64,000 nt of DNA from Gari tellinella (lineage: Eukaryota > Mollusca > Bivalvia > Cardiida > Psammobiidae). Of this stretch, positions 32,311 through 43,764 are shown piece after piece. A program made the position numbers and the translations under genes. Each line of letters begins with the position of its first letter. Positions within the stretch are counted from its first letter, which is position 1. Below the pieces are notes generated by a model. The model worked only from the letters and a program-made list of their open reading frames with translations, was not told where the DNA came from and searched no databases. Location: assembly GCA_922989275.2 (NCBI GenBank), contig OV277859.1, forward strand, positions 86,548,198 to 86,612,197, written 5' to 3'.

Positions 32311-32422
32311 TTAAATACACATGGCCGCTTAATAGAGAACAAAGGTAATGCCGAAAAATGTATTACTCCTATCTTGCATTAAGCTGCCTGTTATCTTGCA
32401 TTAAGATGCCATATAGATTATA

Positions 32423-32668
32423 CAGTGGAGAAAATGTTATTCTTTCCCAATAAACGCGTTTACTCTAAAACTATTATTTCCATTGTAAACAGTTTGGAGC
32501 CAGATCAGACGCCGGGTAACCTTGCGTCTGATCAGGCTCCAAACTGTTTACAACTCAGATTAAAATAAAGTATTAGACATTTCAATAACTGACATTTTCT
32601 ACGTTTTAGTGATGTGCGTTTGCGTTTCGTTTGCCTTTAAACGGGAAAGAATAAAGTTTTCTCTACTG
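32423..32668 (+). mobile_element. Family D MITE (TA-flanked)
   Basis: Ends CAGTGGAGAAAATG and the complement TTTTCTCTACTG, next to TA on both sides. Subterminal AATAAACGCGTTTAC and GCGTTTAAACGGGAAAGAAT. The centre is the core-2 hairpin, CAAACAGTTTGGAGCCAGAT...GACGCCGGGTAA. Confidence 0.85.
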
Positions 32669-33048
32669 TATAAAAAATACTTAAGTTCATTGGTCGCTTA
32701 ATACAGGTTAAACAGTATCTCTTTCTGCGTTTACAAAAAAAGACGGACACGGCATATTTCCTTGTTTGACAGAAGCGTGACCGTTGTTTCGTTTGTCTTA
32801 CCACAAGACCCATTGTGCCGACGACCGCAAATAAGGAACTGTCGGTGTCAATTAGTCATTCCCCATCTGGTCCCTGTAAACATAGCTTGATTGATTTCCA
32901 CTCAATTACCTATTGGCGTTCGATCTATAAGCAATGATTCAACTAAGTGTAAGAAAATGACACTTTCTATCGTTCCGTCCATGTTTCACCTGTCAATACA
33001 CTCGTCTCTTCTTTCACTTATGGACATTGGTCAAATTTGAGTTAGCCC

Positions 33049-33301
33049 CAGGGCTGCCATTTCTCCGGATTTTTCCTAAATCTCCGGATTTTTCCCAGTT
33101 CATGGTAGCTTAAAGCAGACTGAAAGTAAAGCAGAATGCGCCTTCATGCGCATTCTGCCTTACTTACAGCCTGCTTTAAGTGGTCGCATGTCAACAAAAC
33201 TAGAAACAGGCTATGGGGTAAAGGTACGATTCTTAAAATCGCACTTAAAAAATGCAATTTGGAAATCTTAGGATTTTTCATGTCAACTTATGGCAGCCCT
33301 G
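33049..33301 (-). mobile_element. Family I MITE with 12-bp flanking duplication
   Basis: Ends CAGGGCTGCCATTTCTCC and TATGGCAGCCCTG. The 12-bp TTGAGTTAGCCC stands on both sides (33037-33048 and 33302-33313). Core-1 hairpin inside. Confidence 0.85.
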
Positions 33302-33367
33302 TTGAGTTAGCCCTTTGCTTCATAGCCATAAGTACTTATCTTCCAAATTCAATTGTAAGTACATGTA

Positions 33368-33858
33368 CAGTGGAGAATGTGTTATTCTTTCCCAATAAAC
33401 GCGTTTACGCTAAAACTATTATTTGCAGTGCAAACAGTTTGGAGCCAGATCAGACGCCGGGTAACCCGGCGTCTGATCAGGCTCCAAACTTTTTCCCACC
33501 AAGATAAACATGAAATATCAGAATTGTCCAAAAGTTGTTCTTTTCTACGTTTTAGCGCTTTGCGTTTGCGTACGTTTGCGTTTAAACGGGAAAGAATAAC
33601 AGATTCTCCACTGTATATTACTGGGCCTTGTGACGTACTGCTTAACCCTTTACCCCATAACATGTTTCTAGTTTTGAGAAAAAGAAGACCGCAAGTTGAA
33701 ATTAAAGCAGAATGCGCCTGATCAGGCTTCAAACTGTTTACCACTCAGCTTAATATCAATTGTAAGAATTGTCGAAAAGTTGTTATTTTCTACGTTTTAG
33801 TGTTTTGCGTTTGCGTACGTTTGCGTTTAAACGGGAAAGAATAACAGATTATCCACTG
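33368..33858 (+). mobile_element. Family D MITE plus a half copy
   Basis: Full D at 33368-33613 with TA flanks. After a truncated core-1/A piece (33640-33718), the right half of another D runs from GATCAGGCTTCAAACTG to 33858 (TTATCCACTG). Confidence 0.8.
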
Positions 33859-34017
33859 TAGGAGACAGCAAGTATTTCCTATGGTACATATCCATGACTG
33901 TATAAAGTGGAATTATTTTCTTCAGTGGAGGAATACATTAGAAGCGTAAAAATGTGTCAAAATATGGGATAATGGATTAAAAAGATGAAAGTAAGGCAGG
34001 AATCAGCTTTAGGAAGC

Positions 34018-34282
34018 TCTTTTTTTTGTTCCGTTTCTGCCATCTATGGGCTAATTAGAAGCCACAGAGAGAGGGGAGCGGATACAGAAAACCTGGGCGC
34101 GATGCCCTGCTCTTATTATCGAAAGAGTTATCTGGTTCTTTTGGATGCCCCATGCAAAGCACAGATACATCGTACCTCGGTTTATAAAGTCTCATCCAAA
34201 GGACTTGGTCCGGCGGGGGATCAAACTCACAACCCCTGACGTCGTAAGCGGGTGATTTACCCCTCGACTACGTCCGCCGGTG
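34018..34282 (-). mobile_element. tRNA-derived SINE
   Basis: The minus strand starts GGCGGACGTAGTCGAGGGGT (34263-34282), with A-box TAGTCGAGGGG and, 30-40 bp on, a B-box-like GAGTTTGATCC. The body then runs to about 34018 (GATGAGACTTTATAAACC, ATGTATCTGTGCTTTGC). This is the layout of a tRNA-headed SINE; molluscan V/Deu-type SINEs are the obvious candidates but the subfamily is not identified. It lies between D copies. Confidence 0.65.
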
Positions 34283-34299
34283 GTTTGAGTCGCTGCTTA

Positions 34300-35085
34300 C
34301 AGTGGAGAAAACGTTATTCTTTCCCAATAAACGCGTTTAAACTAAAACTAGTTTTTCCATTGCATACAGTTTGGAGCCAGAGCAGATGCCGGATAACCCG
34401 GCGTCTGATCAGGCTCCAAACTGTTTGCCACTCAGATAAAAATGAAAAGTCAGAATTGTCAAAAAGTTGTCCTTTTCTATATTTTAGTGCTTTGCGTTTG
34501 AGTTCCGTTTGCGTTTAAACGGGAACGAATAACGTTTTCTCCACTCGGACTGTACAAATGCTTACCTTATTTTAGCCAAACAGTATGATACCTTCGGGTC
34601 TGATACAGGTTTTGAGTCTTTCAAACCAGTCGCGACTTCATTGACGTTTGCGAACAGTGCAGATCCAGACCAAATGCCGAATAACTGAAGAGATATACTT
34701 GATAAGTATCCGAAGTTCCGTTGTGTGACATTAGAGTTCTAGTCCTGCTTGTTTCAAACACTTTGTAAATGACGAAGATCTGAACTTTAAATTTTACAGT
34801 TTGTGTTTAATGTATCGCTCTTTATGTTCATAAGGCAAATTAGCATCTACAGTGGAGAAAACGTTATTCTTTCCCAATAAACGCGTTTACGCTAAAACTA
34901 TTATTTCCATTGCAAACAGTTTGGAGCCAGACCAGACGCGTCTGATCAGGCTCCAAACTGATTGCTACCCAGTTTAAAATGAGTCGTCAAAATTGTGAAA
35001 AAAAAATGTCATTTTATTCACTTCAACGCACTGCGTTTGCGTTTCGTTTGCGTTTAAACGGAAAAGAATAACGTTTTCTCCACTG
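34300..35085 (+). mobile_element. Two family D MITEs
   Basis: D copies at 34300-34545 (core GATGCCGGATAACCCGGCGTC) and 34850-35085 (core shortened to CAGACGCGTCTGATC). Both end in CAGTGGAGAAAACGTTATTC-type sequence. The 300 bp between them shows only an E-like stretch (34650-34690). Confidence 0.85.
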
Positions 35086-35239
35086 TACAAACATAAAATG
35101 GTGTGCATGTTATTATGAAAACAAGACGCCAGTGTTCTCGACTGTCCATTACTAGGGAATGTTCATCAGGTGTAAGATATCTTTAGAAGCTTCAAGTTTA
35201 CCACGTTATTGCCCTTATCCCGGATACAATCGTAATATG

Positions 35240-35783
35240 CAAACCGTTTGGATCCTGATCAGACGCCGCGTAACGCGGCGTCTGATCAGGATCCAAACTG
35301 TTTGACACTCATTTCAATATTTCTTAAGTAAAAATACCTAAATTTTAAATTTGAGAAATAAAATCAGACGACAATTGTTTAGAATTTGTGACGTCATGAT
35401 AATGAATTTACATGAACACACAGTGAAATAGCGTGGATACATCATAAGACAAGTGACTGCTTAATACAGGATATAAATAATATAGAAAGCTTTCTGTATT
35501 ATGTCCATTCGACCTTGAGAAAGCATATATACATATTAACTCATTGAGCCCTAGTGACGCATATATGCGTCGTTTACCAAAAGTGTAACTGTGAGGAGTA
35601 CACTTGTCTAATGCAAACAGTGAAGTCCCAGATTAGAGGGCTCCTGCAGGAGCCCTCTAATCAGGGACTTCACTGTTTGTCATTTTGCAATATATTATAA
35701 AAAAAACAAACCTAAATTGTCTAAAATGGACCATCCCTTATTGTAAATTGGAATTTTCCATTGAAAGTTTCAGGGGATAATGA
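35240..35783 (+). mobile_element. Family E palindrome and intact family G MITE
   Basis: E palindrome at 35240-35304 (perfect GACGCCGCG TAA CGCGGCGTC centre). G at 35539-35783 with TTAA target on both sides (35535-35538, 35784-35787), ends CTCATTGAGCCCTAG and CAGGGGATAATGAG, and centre GAGGGCTCCTGCAGGAGCCC. Confidence 0.85.
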
Positions 35784-36307
35784 GTTAAAAGCTGCACACT
35801 GGTCTTCTAATGGATGTCCATTGAATACCATGGCAGATTGCATGTATTTCCATATGTTAATTATTTGCATACTTGCCGTTCTGAAACTTAACAAATAGTT
35901 TATTCTTAACCTGTCCTTATACTAGACGACACATAACTCCGTGTTTCATCTAGCTCTGTTCGATACTTGTTTTCTTTAACAACCATTGAAGAAACGAAAC
36001 GAGTCCATCACAGAGGAACCGTCAGACGCCAGGGCCTGTGATGGAAAGGAATCTTAAGTAACATTAAGTAGGTTCAGTTCTACAATCAAACAATCCCGAA
36101 ACAACTGAATATGACAAATAAAATGCAGAAGGGAGAGAGACAGCCAGAGACAGACAGACACACATACAGAGACACACAGACATATGGAGAGACACACATA
36201 CAGAGATAGAAACACTCCATTAGGAGCATTTTGTAAATTACTTCCGCCCTGCAGTAAGTAGACACCTGACGTTGTACATAGCAAGGCGGTTGATAGGGTT
36301 CATTATG

Positions 36308-36392
36308 TGCCAGCTTGATAACTCAGCGGTTATAGTGTTGGCATAGCCAGCCACAGGCCCTGTGTTCAAGTCCCAGTTTAGTCACCACTTTT
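36308..36392 (+). tRNA. tRNA-like sequence (pseudo-tRNA)
   Basis: A-box-like TAACTCAGCGG and B-box-like TGTTCAAGTCC about 45 bp apart, within a 75-85 bp block that starts near GCTTGATAACTC and ends AGTCACCA. Arms do not pair well, so it is probably a tRNA pseudogene or SINE remnant. 36130-36210 before it is an AGAC/CACA simple repeat. Confidence 0.5.
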
Positions 36393-36419
36393 TCAACATG
36401 CTACACTTTCATCAAAGAT

Positions 36420-37790
36420 TCATATTATTTTCTTACAAATGGGTCTCTAAATCTTGAGTGGTATTAATGATTAGCTATACTCGTACTCGTTAGTCTGATA
36501 AAACTACATATTATTTTTACGTAGATCTATTCAGTTTTTAAAGGCTTGTCACTGTTGCCTTATTCTTGCTACAGGGCCCTGTAATGAGTGCTACATGTAT
36601 ATTACCAACCCATCGATTGGAACAGCTCAATAAGTCGGGAAATTTAAATGAAAATCGAAGTCTGGAGAAAACGAATTGATCGACCGACACGTGTCGTTGG
36701 TGGATCAAATGTGATTACCAACACGACAAGCAACTTACATCCGGGGATTTCTAACAGTGTAGCTCAGGCTTGGGTCATCGCCTCTCCAGAGTGGTATCTT
36801 ACCCTTTACCACATAACCTGCATCTATTAAGATAGATGATCATTTAAAGCAGATTGAAAGTAAAGCAGAATGCGCCCTTTAAAACGACTTTAAAGACTTT
36901 CCCTCAGTCCATTGGTGGACTATCCCCATTGTATTCGATAGACGAGAAAAAGCATGAATCACAAGCTTTCACCGGGTATACCAATCTCAGTTGGTTTGAA
37001 ATTACAGGTAACTAATCTGAGGTTGTCTAGAGAGGCCCTCACATACTCACACTCAAGGGCTTTTTTAATGGGTTTTACTAACCAACCTAACAAATTTAAG
37101 GTAAGGGCCACATATGAAACGCTTGGGTGAGTATATCCCTAGACAAGATAGTAGTAAAGGACACAACTTGCACGTGGCTGCATGCTTTGATAGCTGGTTA
37201 GGTGTGATGATCGAAAGGTCGTCAGGAGATGTCTTTAAGCTACCATGCGCTAGGTTAAGAAAATATTTCTCAATGTTATGGTGCACATTCACGACTTATA
37301 AAATGAAAATAATGTTTCAGTGGATTGAGGAATACACTGAAACCTTTATTTGTACCTATACATGTATATGGAGAAATGTAAGCAACGACATTTTGTCAAC
37401 TATCGCTTCAAGAAGTTTTTCGCACTATGTCGTTCAATTCGTGTAACTTTTCGAAAACTGAAATATTAACATATTCTTACAATACTAGTTATAGTGTTGT
37501 CTGTTGCACGATTAAATCACCGTCTCTCTGTTAGTTAATCAATTGAATCAATTGAACCTGCACCTGTATGCGGACCCTTTAAAAACACTGTACCTGTGAA
37601 GAGTACACTTGTCATATGAGAAAAAATGTAAATTTTTAAAACAACCATAATAAATACAACTGATAATGTCGGATAAAGCAGTGTGCCGGTTAAAGCAAGT
37701 TTTATTTATACAGGCGACCTTTGATATTTTATACTCGCTTAAGGGAACCATATCAATGATCTCCAGACTCCTGTAAAATGTGCATTTTTT
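36420..37790. other. No gene recognised
   Basis: Truncated core-1 pieces at 36800-36885 and 37228-37400 (GTAAAGCAGAATGCGCC; TAGGTTAAGAAAATATTTC). Otherwise unique-looking AT-rich sequence; the open frame at 37114-37446 has no recognisable motif and overlaps an A relic. Confidence 0.5.
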
Positions 37791-37799
37791 CTAAATATA

Positions 37800-38400
37800 G
37801 CGCCTCTATATATAAATTAGATTGTTATTTTCGGTTTCGGTTTGACACGTCAGAGTAGTTTTGAGATGTACATTGTACAGTGTAGCAGTTATTCAGCAAT
37901 CTGTGGTTTGTGTACAAAATGGGTCAGTCTTCCTAAGGACTAGTCCACAGTGACCGCTTTCGATGCCCTGTACTACATAAGCTAAGGAAACCAAATTTAA
38001 TTTTGATTTCAGGCTAGTTTCACCTTTATCGTGACATTTGACCTAAATCATAGAAAAAAAACTTGACCAAAGCAAATTTCCTATACTTTATCACCTAGAG
38101 ATACCAACTTTGGTGTGTGACTGTATCTTTTGGTGTAGGAATGTAGAGTGCCATTGTCAGGTCATTGTGATATTGATATTGACCTTTAACCTAAAAAAAT
38201 TTATATGATTTTAAGGAAAAAACGTGTCTGAGATAAAGTGTCTATACACCGTCATCAAGGGAAATCAAATTTGATATGTGAGTATATGAGGCGCCTGAGT
38301 GTCGTATACCATTATCAGGTCACGGTGGCCTTGACTTTTGATCTCAATTATACAAACAGCTTGTCTGAAACATAATTATGTACTAGTCTACTTCAGCTAG
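37800..38400 (+). repeat. Degenerate array with TGACCTTTGACCT-like motifs
   Basis: Two to three diverged units of about 125 bp containing GTGACATTTGACCTAAATCA, GAGATACCAACTTTGGTGTG and CATTGTCAGGTCATTGTGA. Comparable degenerate units are at 30340-30620 and 62280-63640. Confidence 0.6.
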
Positions 38401-38406
38401 AGATAC

Positions 38407-39151
38407 AGCGCTCCCTCCAAACAACGACACCCAATGGGACACACACAATTTGTGCGTTGTTCGGAGGGAGTCGTTATAGGAAGGGAAATTGATTTACATT
38501 TGCAAACAGCTTGAATCCAGACGCCGTGTAACGCGTTCAAGTTGTTTGTCACTCGTCAGTATGGGTTTTTTATTATAAAAAATTCAAACATGTAGATCTG
38601 AGAAAACCAACAGACGACAATTTAAAGCAGACGATATTGCAGCCGTGAAAGCTTTAAATATATTTTTCGTGTTTGGGGAACAGCGGCAAGGGTCGTTGTC
38701 AGGAAAGAGTCGTTGTTGGGAGGACCGTTGAAGGGAGAGAGAATTGTATAATGTACAGAATTAGTGTGTGATTATATATTTGGATGACGGAATGTCGCTT
38801 AGAATCGTTTACAGTGCTCCTTCACTACAACGACTCCCTCCTTACAACGACCCTTGCCGTAAGTCCCTAAACAGGGCACTTACGTCAAACATATTCAGAA
38901 TCACGACTGCACTATCGGCTGCTTAAATTGTAGTCTGCTGTTTTTTCTTAAAGTTACATATAAGTGGACATTTTGATAGAATTAGTATAATGACGAGTGA
39001 CAAACAGCTTGATTCCAGATCAGACGCCGCGTTACGCGGCGTCTGATCTGGATTCAAGCTGTTTGCAAACTCCCCTCCCTATAACGACTCTCTCCAAACA
39101 ACGCACACACTTTTTTCTCCCGATGGGTGTCGTTGTAGGGAGGGAGCGCTG
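38407..39151 (+). mobile_element. Two family F MITEs in tandem
   Basis: F copies at 38407-38748 and 38812-39151. The second is intact: TA on both sides, ends CAGTGCTCCTTCACTACAAC and TTGTAGGGAGGGAGCGCTG, and a perfect core-2 palindrome (GACAAACAGCTTGATTCC ... GACGCCGCG TTA CGCGGCGTC) at 38998-39067. Confidence 0.85.
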
Positions 39152-39383
39152 TATTTTTAAAATGTTATATATGAGTATAATTATGTGCAAGCAAAATGCA
39201 TTTGATTGTCAACCTCTAGCTGTCACTTACAGGGACACAATTCTTGTTTTACATATACGACTGTTTCAGGAAAAAAAGTAAGAAAATATGACAGCAGTTT
39301 CTTGCTATGTGACAAACGATACGGCCTATGACAGCACTTCTACCTGGTTTTGGAAGGAAATATTGACTCAAACTGTCAACAAC

Positions 39384-39402
39384 ACCCCCCCCCCCCCCCC
39401 CC
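39384..39402 (+). repeat. Poly(C) run
   Basis: About 18 consecutive C residues. A CTT/CTTCTTCGTATT microsatellite follows at 39725-39770. Confidence 0.9.
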
Positions 39403-39782
39403 ATTCCCATTCACAAAAATAAAAAGTCCATTCTCATGCATGCTGTTTTGAATCATTTAAAACACTAATTAATTTGGCGTCTAATTTGGACCAAGCAGTG
39501 TGATAGGCCTCTAAACATGCTTTTATACATGTACCTGTACGGTACTTTTGAGATCATCTTCGTGATTTTCATTTATCATAGTTCTAGTAATTTGGCGTGT
39601 GGTTGAAATTTATTATATATAGATCTTGATCTACATATCAGATTTGACCTTATATATTTTATTATATATTGTAAATAATTTGTATGTTAGTACGACGAGA
39701 AACTGAATAGTTTAAGTCAAATAAACCTTCTTCTTCGTATTCTTCTTCTTCGTATTCTTCTTCTTCTTCTAACCATCATGAT

Positions 39783-40214
39783 AAAGTAAAACCTCTCTTA
39801 TACGACCACTTAAAAGAAGGATAATTTGTTGTTTAAAAGACAAGTGACAGTTTGAAACAATGTGCTTTCTATTTTACTGTCACCTTGTTTAAAGCAGTCG
39901 CCTGTCGTAAACACCTATTAACATATTACTCCATAGCCTGTTTCTATTTTTGAAATTAGGTGACCACTTAAAGCAGGTTGAAAGTAAAGCAGAATGCGCC
40001 TTAAGGCGCATTCTGCTTTACTTTCAGTCTGCTTTAAGCTAATACATGTGTGTTTGTTAGAATATTGAAAATATTTCTTATGATTCTTATCTGTGACAGA
40101 ATAAATTGCAACTACTTTCTTCAGTAGAGGAATAAATTAAAGAGTAAAAATGCGTATTTATGGGGTAATGGGTTAAATAGCACAGTGCGTGGTCGTAATG
40201 GAGAGGTTTTACGG
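39783..40214 (+). mobile_element. Family B MITE with nested family A
   Basis: B ends AGTAAAACCTCTCTTATACG and GTGGTCGTAATGGAGAGG. A copy of family A (39918-40176) interrupts it inside CTATTAA...TTAAATAGCACAGTG. Confidence 0.85.
39918..40176 (+). mobile_element. Family A MITE nested in family B
   Basis: Flanked by TTAA. Intact B copies read AATTAACACAATTTAGTGG here with one TTAA, so the target duplication is TTAA. Perfect core GCAGAATGCGCCTTAAGGCG. Confidence 0.9.
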
Positions 40215-40769
40215 TATATGTACAGTCAATTTTGATTTTAGCGACCATTCAGCAAAAGACCCGAAGGCAGTGTGTTTTATTCGACAGATGTGGTTGCTTA
40301 AACCAGGATAAAAGTAGGGTACATGTACATAATATTTTATATTTGTTTAATTAACACAGTTTTAAAATCCGAATTTACCCGACGTTCAACCTTTGCATTT
40401 CAATTACTGGATCTCGGTTATGTGGAACATACCCGTATTTGAAAGTTAAAACGTGGCTTAGCCACGTTTTAACTTTGAAATATGGGTATGTTCGACTTAA
40501 GCGAATTCCATTTATTGAGAGCCAATTGTATTGAAAAACAAGATTTTCCCATGGAATCCGAAGCGTTTCGAATGTCAGTGACAGGGTGACTCGGTCTCCT
40601 CCGGGTGGTGACGTGTTGACAGAGGGACAAGTGATAGATTAGACAACTGCTATCCCGTTACTCATTAACTTGATATGTAAACTGTCATTATTGGCAAATT
40701 AGTTAATTGATTTGAATCAAGTGACAGCATACATGAAAACCGTTTGATTAATTGGATATCCTTTACCGT

Positions 40770-41315
40770 TTACCGTTTAGACCTTATAGCACCATCGAAA
40801 ATGCATCTTTTTACTGTACATGCATATACGCCTTTAAATTACTTATTTCTCCATTAACGAAAACAGTTCCTCTTTATATACAGTCATTTACATGTACATG
40901 TATAGAAGATATACATATTCCCCAAAAACAATATTTCCTATATCCTATATAATATGTAGCTTAAAGCAAACAGAAAATAAAGTAGAATGCTCCTCAAGGA
41001 GAATTCTGCTTTATATACATGTATGTATATATGCAATCAAAGGTATTCACTATTGAAAACACGCAATGAGGGAAAGGGTTGACCAACGTCCCCATATATA
41101 CGCCTTTTTACACCTTTAACTTATTCCTCCACTGAAGAAAATAATTCCAATTTATACGGTTATGATTATGCGCCATGAGAAAGACATATACATGTATTTA
41201 CTATAACTCTATAGCAAATGGTAGCTTAAAGCAGGCACAATCTGCTTTACTTTCAACCTGCTATAAGCGATCACCCCTATTCAAATCTAGAAACAGGTTG
41301 TGACGTCAAGGATTA
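40770..41315 (+). mobile_element. Two degenerate family A copies
   Basis: About 40770-41078 (core GTAGAATGCTCCTCAAGGAG) and 41088-41315 (core half deleted). At 40430-40500 an unrelated inverted pair, GAAAGTTAAAACGTGGC and GCCACGTTTTAACTTTG, forms a short hairpin. Confidence 0.7.
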
Positions 41316-41608
41316 GATAGAGTAGCACGTTATTATTCAAAATTCTTAAGTATCACAATTTGTCATTTTCTTAGTAAATAGCACGAAATGCCGTTTGTCC
41401 TGACAAAGAGTCAATTGAATAAAATCTCATATACATTATGACGAGTGACTGCAAAGTAAAGCAGGCTGAACGTAGGGCAGGCTGACAGAATGTTCGTTTG
41501 GGGATAATTATGTTATACTTTCAACCTGCGTTAAGCAGCCACCTGTCTTGAACAGTGAATGGTGAAATAGATTTTTGACATTTTTTTACACAATTCTTTA
41601 ATTATCAG

Positions 41609-41848
41609 GGGCCCGTTTCATAAAACTTCGTACGACAAAAACGATCGCAAGTCAATAAAAATACATTTAATTACAGATTTCTCTATCTAATCCTGTCTTG
41701 TGACATCTCTTTGGAATCGTCTTTTCAAGACGGTTCCAAAGGGATGTCACAAGACAGGATTAGATGGAGAAATAAATAAAAAAAATTGAGACTTTTATAA
41801 TTTGACTTACGACAACATTTGTCGTACGAAGTTTTATGAAATGGGCCC
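41609..41848 (+). mobile_element. Family H MITE, second copy
   Basis: Ends GGGCCCGTTTCATAAAAC and GTTTTATGAAATGGGCCC. Core TGTGACATCTCTTTGGAATC...AAAGGGATGTCACA. Matches 6904-7149 closely. Confidence 0.9.
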
Positions 41849-42084
41849 CATGGCAGTAACACAGAGAGCGCTAAGCGCAACTTGGCTGATATTTCTGCCA
41901 AGAGTCTTGATCCAGATCGGACACCGCGCCACTGATCCAAACTGTATAAGATTTTTATTTGGATATTTATTCAGTCAATTTTGACTAAAATCCAACTTTG
42001 AAAAACAAAAGCAGTTTGAAATTTTGAAACAGACGATAAAACGAACAGAGAAAGGGTTATGCGAAACCGGACACTGAGCAAGTA

Positions 42085-42330
42085 CAGTGGAGAATATGTT
42101 ATTCTTTCCCGTTTAAACGAAACGAAACGCAAACGCAGAACACTAAAACGTAGAAAAGTGAAACTTTTGGACAATTCTGATAATTCATGTTTATCTTGGT
42201 GGCAAACAGTTTGGAGCCTGATAAGACGCCGGGTTACCCGGCGTCTGATCTGGCTCCAAACCGTTTGCAATAGAAATAATAATTTTAGCGTAAACGCGTT
42301 TATTGGGAAAGAATAACGTTTTCTCCACTG
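42085..42330 (-). mobile_element. Family D MITE (reverse)
   Basis: TA-flanked, ends CAGTGGAGAATATG and AACGTTTTCTCCACTG. Centre GACGCCGGGTTACCCGGCGT. Frames read through it are by-products of the hairpin. Confidence 0.9.
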
Positions 42331-42339
42331 TATCGCCAT

Positions 42340-43410
42340 GGTTTGGTGTAAAGTACATCCGTGAATCACGGAGCATTGATGAACATTCTGCTTTATATTC
42401 AGTCTACATTTAACATGCAAAATATAATTTATCTTAAAGGTTATTTGTTAGTGTATTGTTAAGAAAAATTTGTTATTTTAAAGGTTGTGTGTTAGTGTAT
42501 TGTTAAGAAATATTAAAGTTAGTAAATCAACTGCTAGCTAATGTTGCACAAATGTTTGTAAAGTGCATTCTGCTGTACTTTCAGCCTGCTTTGCGATTTG
42601 TCCCATAACGCGGCGTCTGATCAGGAACCAAACTGTTTGGCACTCGTATCGATATGTTTTAAGGCATACTACCTTGAATCTTACCTGGAAACGATCTTGC
42701 AAACAACACATTTGAAGCAGACAATGAAACGGTGAAGGGGTAATTAGCCCACGACTAATTTGGTAGCGAAATAGTTAATATAGACAAACCAAACGATAAA
42801 TCTTGCCTTTATATGCACACATTGTTTCTTAGACTAGCAATCTTATTCAAGAAAAGTTTCATAACACCTTCACGAAAAACTAAGTTTTAAAACTGTATAT
42901 GCTAAATAAGGTCCTTTATCGGACAAATCACTACGTTAATAAAAATCAAATCTTTTTAGTTAGAGATTTCAAAAGTTTATTTAAAAGCCGCATGAAAGCT
43001 GAAACTGAAAGTTGAAACAAAATTGAAGATTTGACATTTTAGCTTTTATCACGCCCAGTTTGCAAAGTGTGTCGTCTTCGGAAAATTTTCAGAAAATATA
43101 TATACATGTACATGTATCTGCCATTTCGGATTTCTGAAATACAATCTCAGTATGAAGCAGTTTGGATCCAGGTGCGGATTCAAACTGTTTGCAGTATTGT
43201 CCACAAATTCGTCAAAACCAGCTAAAGGTTACTGATAAATCACGTTTCCCTCTGAAACCATAACTAAGGTAGATATCTAGTAGCCTACATTTATATTGCA
43301 AATCATGTCCGATTCAATTTCAAAAAATTAGATTTTGAACAGAAACTGAATGTCTTTATAACTGACATCACTTCCCCATCCTCGACACACACACAGTCAT
43401 AGATTCCGAG
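42340..43410. other. No gene recognised; E fragments
   Basis: A tandem near-repeat (AAAGGTTATTTGTTAGTGTA, then AAAGGTTGTGTGTTAGTGTA) at 42437-42500. E-family half hairpins at 42605-42640 and 43150-43192. Otherwise AT-rich sequence without open frames of note. Confidence 0.5.
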
Positions 43411-43420
43411 TCCTCTTCTG

Positions 43421-43676
43421 TTAACCCATTACCCCATAGCCTTATTTACGTTTTTGAAAAAAAGGTGACCACTTAAAGCAGGTTGAAAGTAAAGCAGAAT
43501 GTGCCTTAAGGCACATTCTGCTTTACTTTCAGCCTGCTTTAAGCTAAAATCTGCTAGGTCATATATAAAATATTTGTAATGGTAATTGTTCATGAAGGTA
43601 TAAACTGGAACCATTTTCTTCAGCGGAGGAATAAATTAAATACGCTAAAAGTCGCTTCTATGGGGAAAAGGGTTAA
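43421..43676 (+). mobile_element. Family A MITE, intact
   Basis: TTAACCCATTACCCCATAG to GGGGAAAAGGGTTAA. Core GCAGAATGTGCCTTAAGGCA. Confidence 0.9.
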
Positions 43677-43764
43677 TCTTATAATAGATCCACTGGTTTC
43701 CCTATGAGTTCAAAATTAAGGATATGATTGGTATAGGTTTACGCCAAGGAGCTCTAGATCATAG

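Larger units (their letters stand above)
31450..32705 (+). mobile_element. Second copy of the 30915-31380 pair, interrupted
   Basis: A variant at 31450-31690 (AACACCTTCCCACACAGCC start) and the second element from 31692, broken at 31773-32310 by a TTAA-flanked element and resuming ATACACATGGCCGCTTAATA. A D copy (32423-32668) is also inserted before its end near 32705. Confidence 0.6.

Noticed and set aside
33136..33744. Open frames of 110-123 residues in D/I hairpins
   Set aside because: They recur in every D copy on both strands because the elements are palindromic; not genes.
42059..42316. RKRRTLKRRKVKLL-type basic protein
   Set aside because: Same D-element artefact as at 45773 and 48417.
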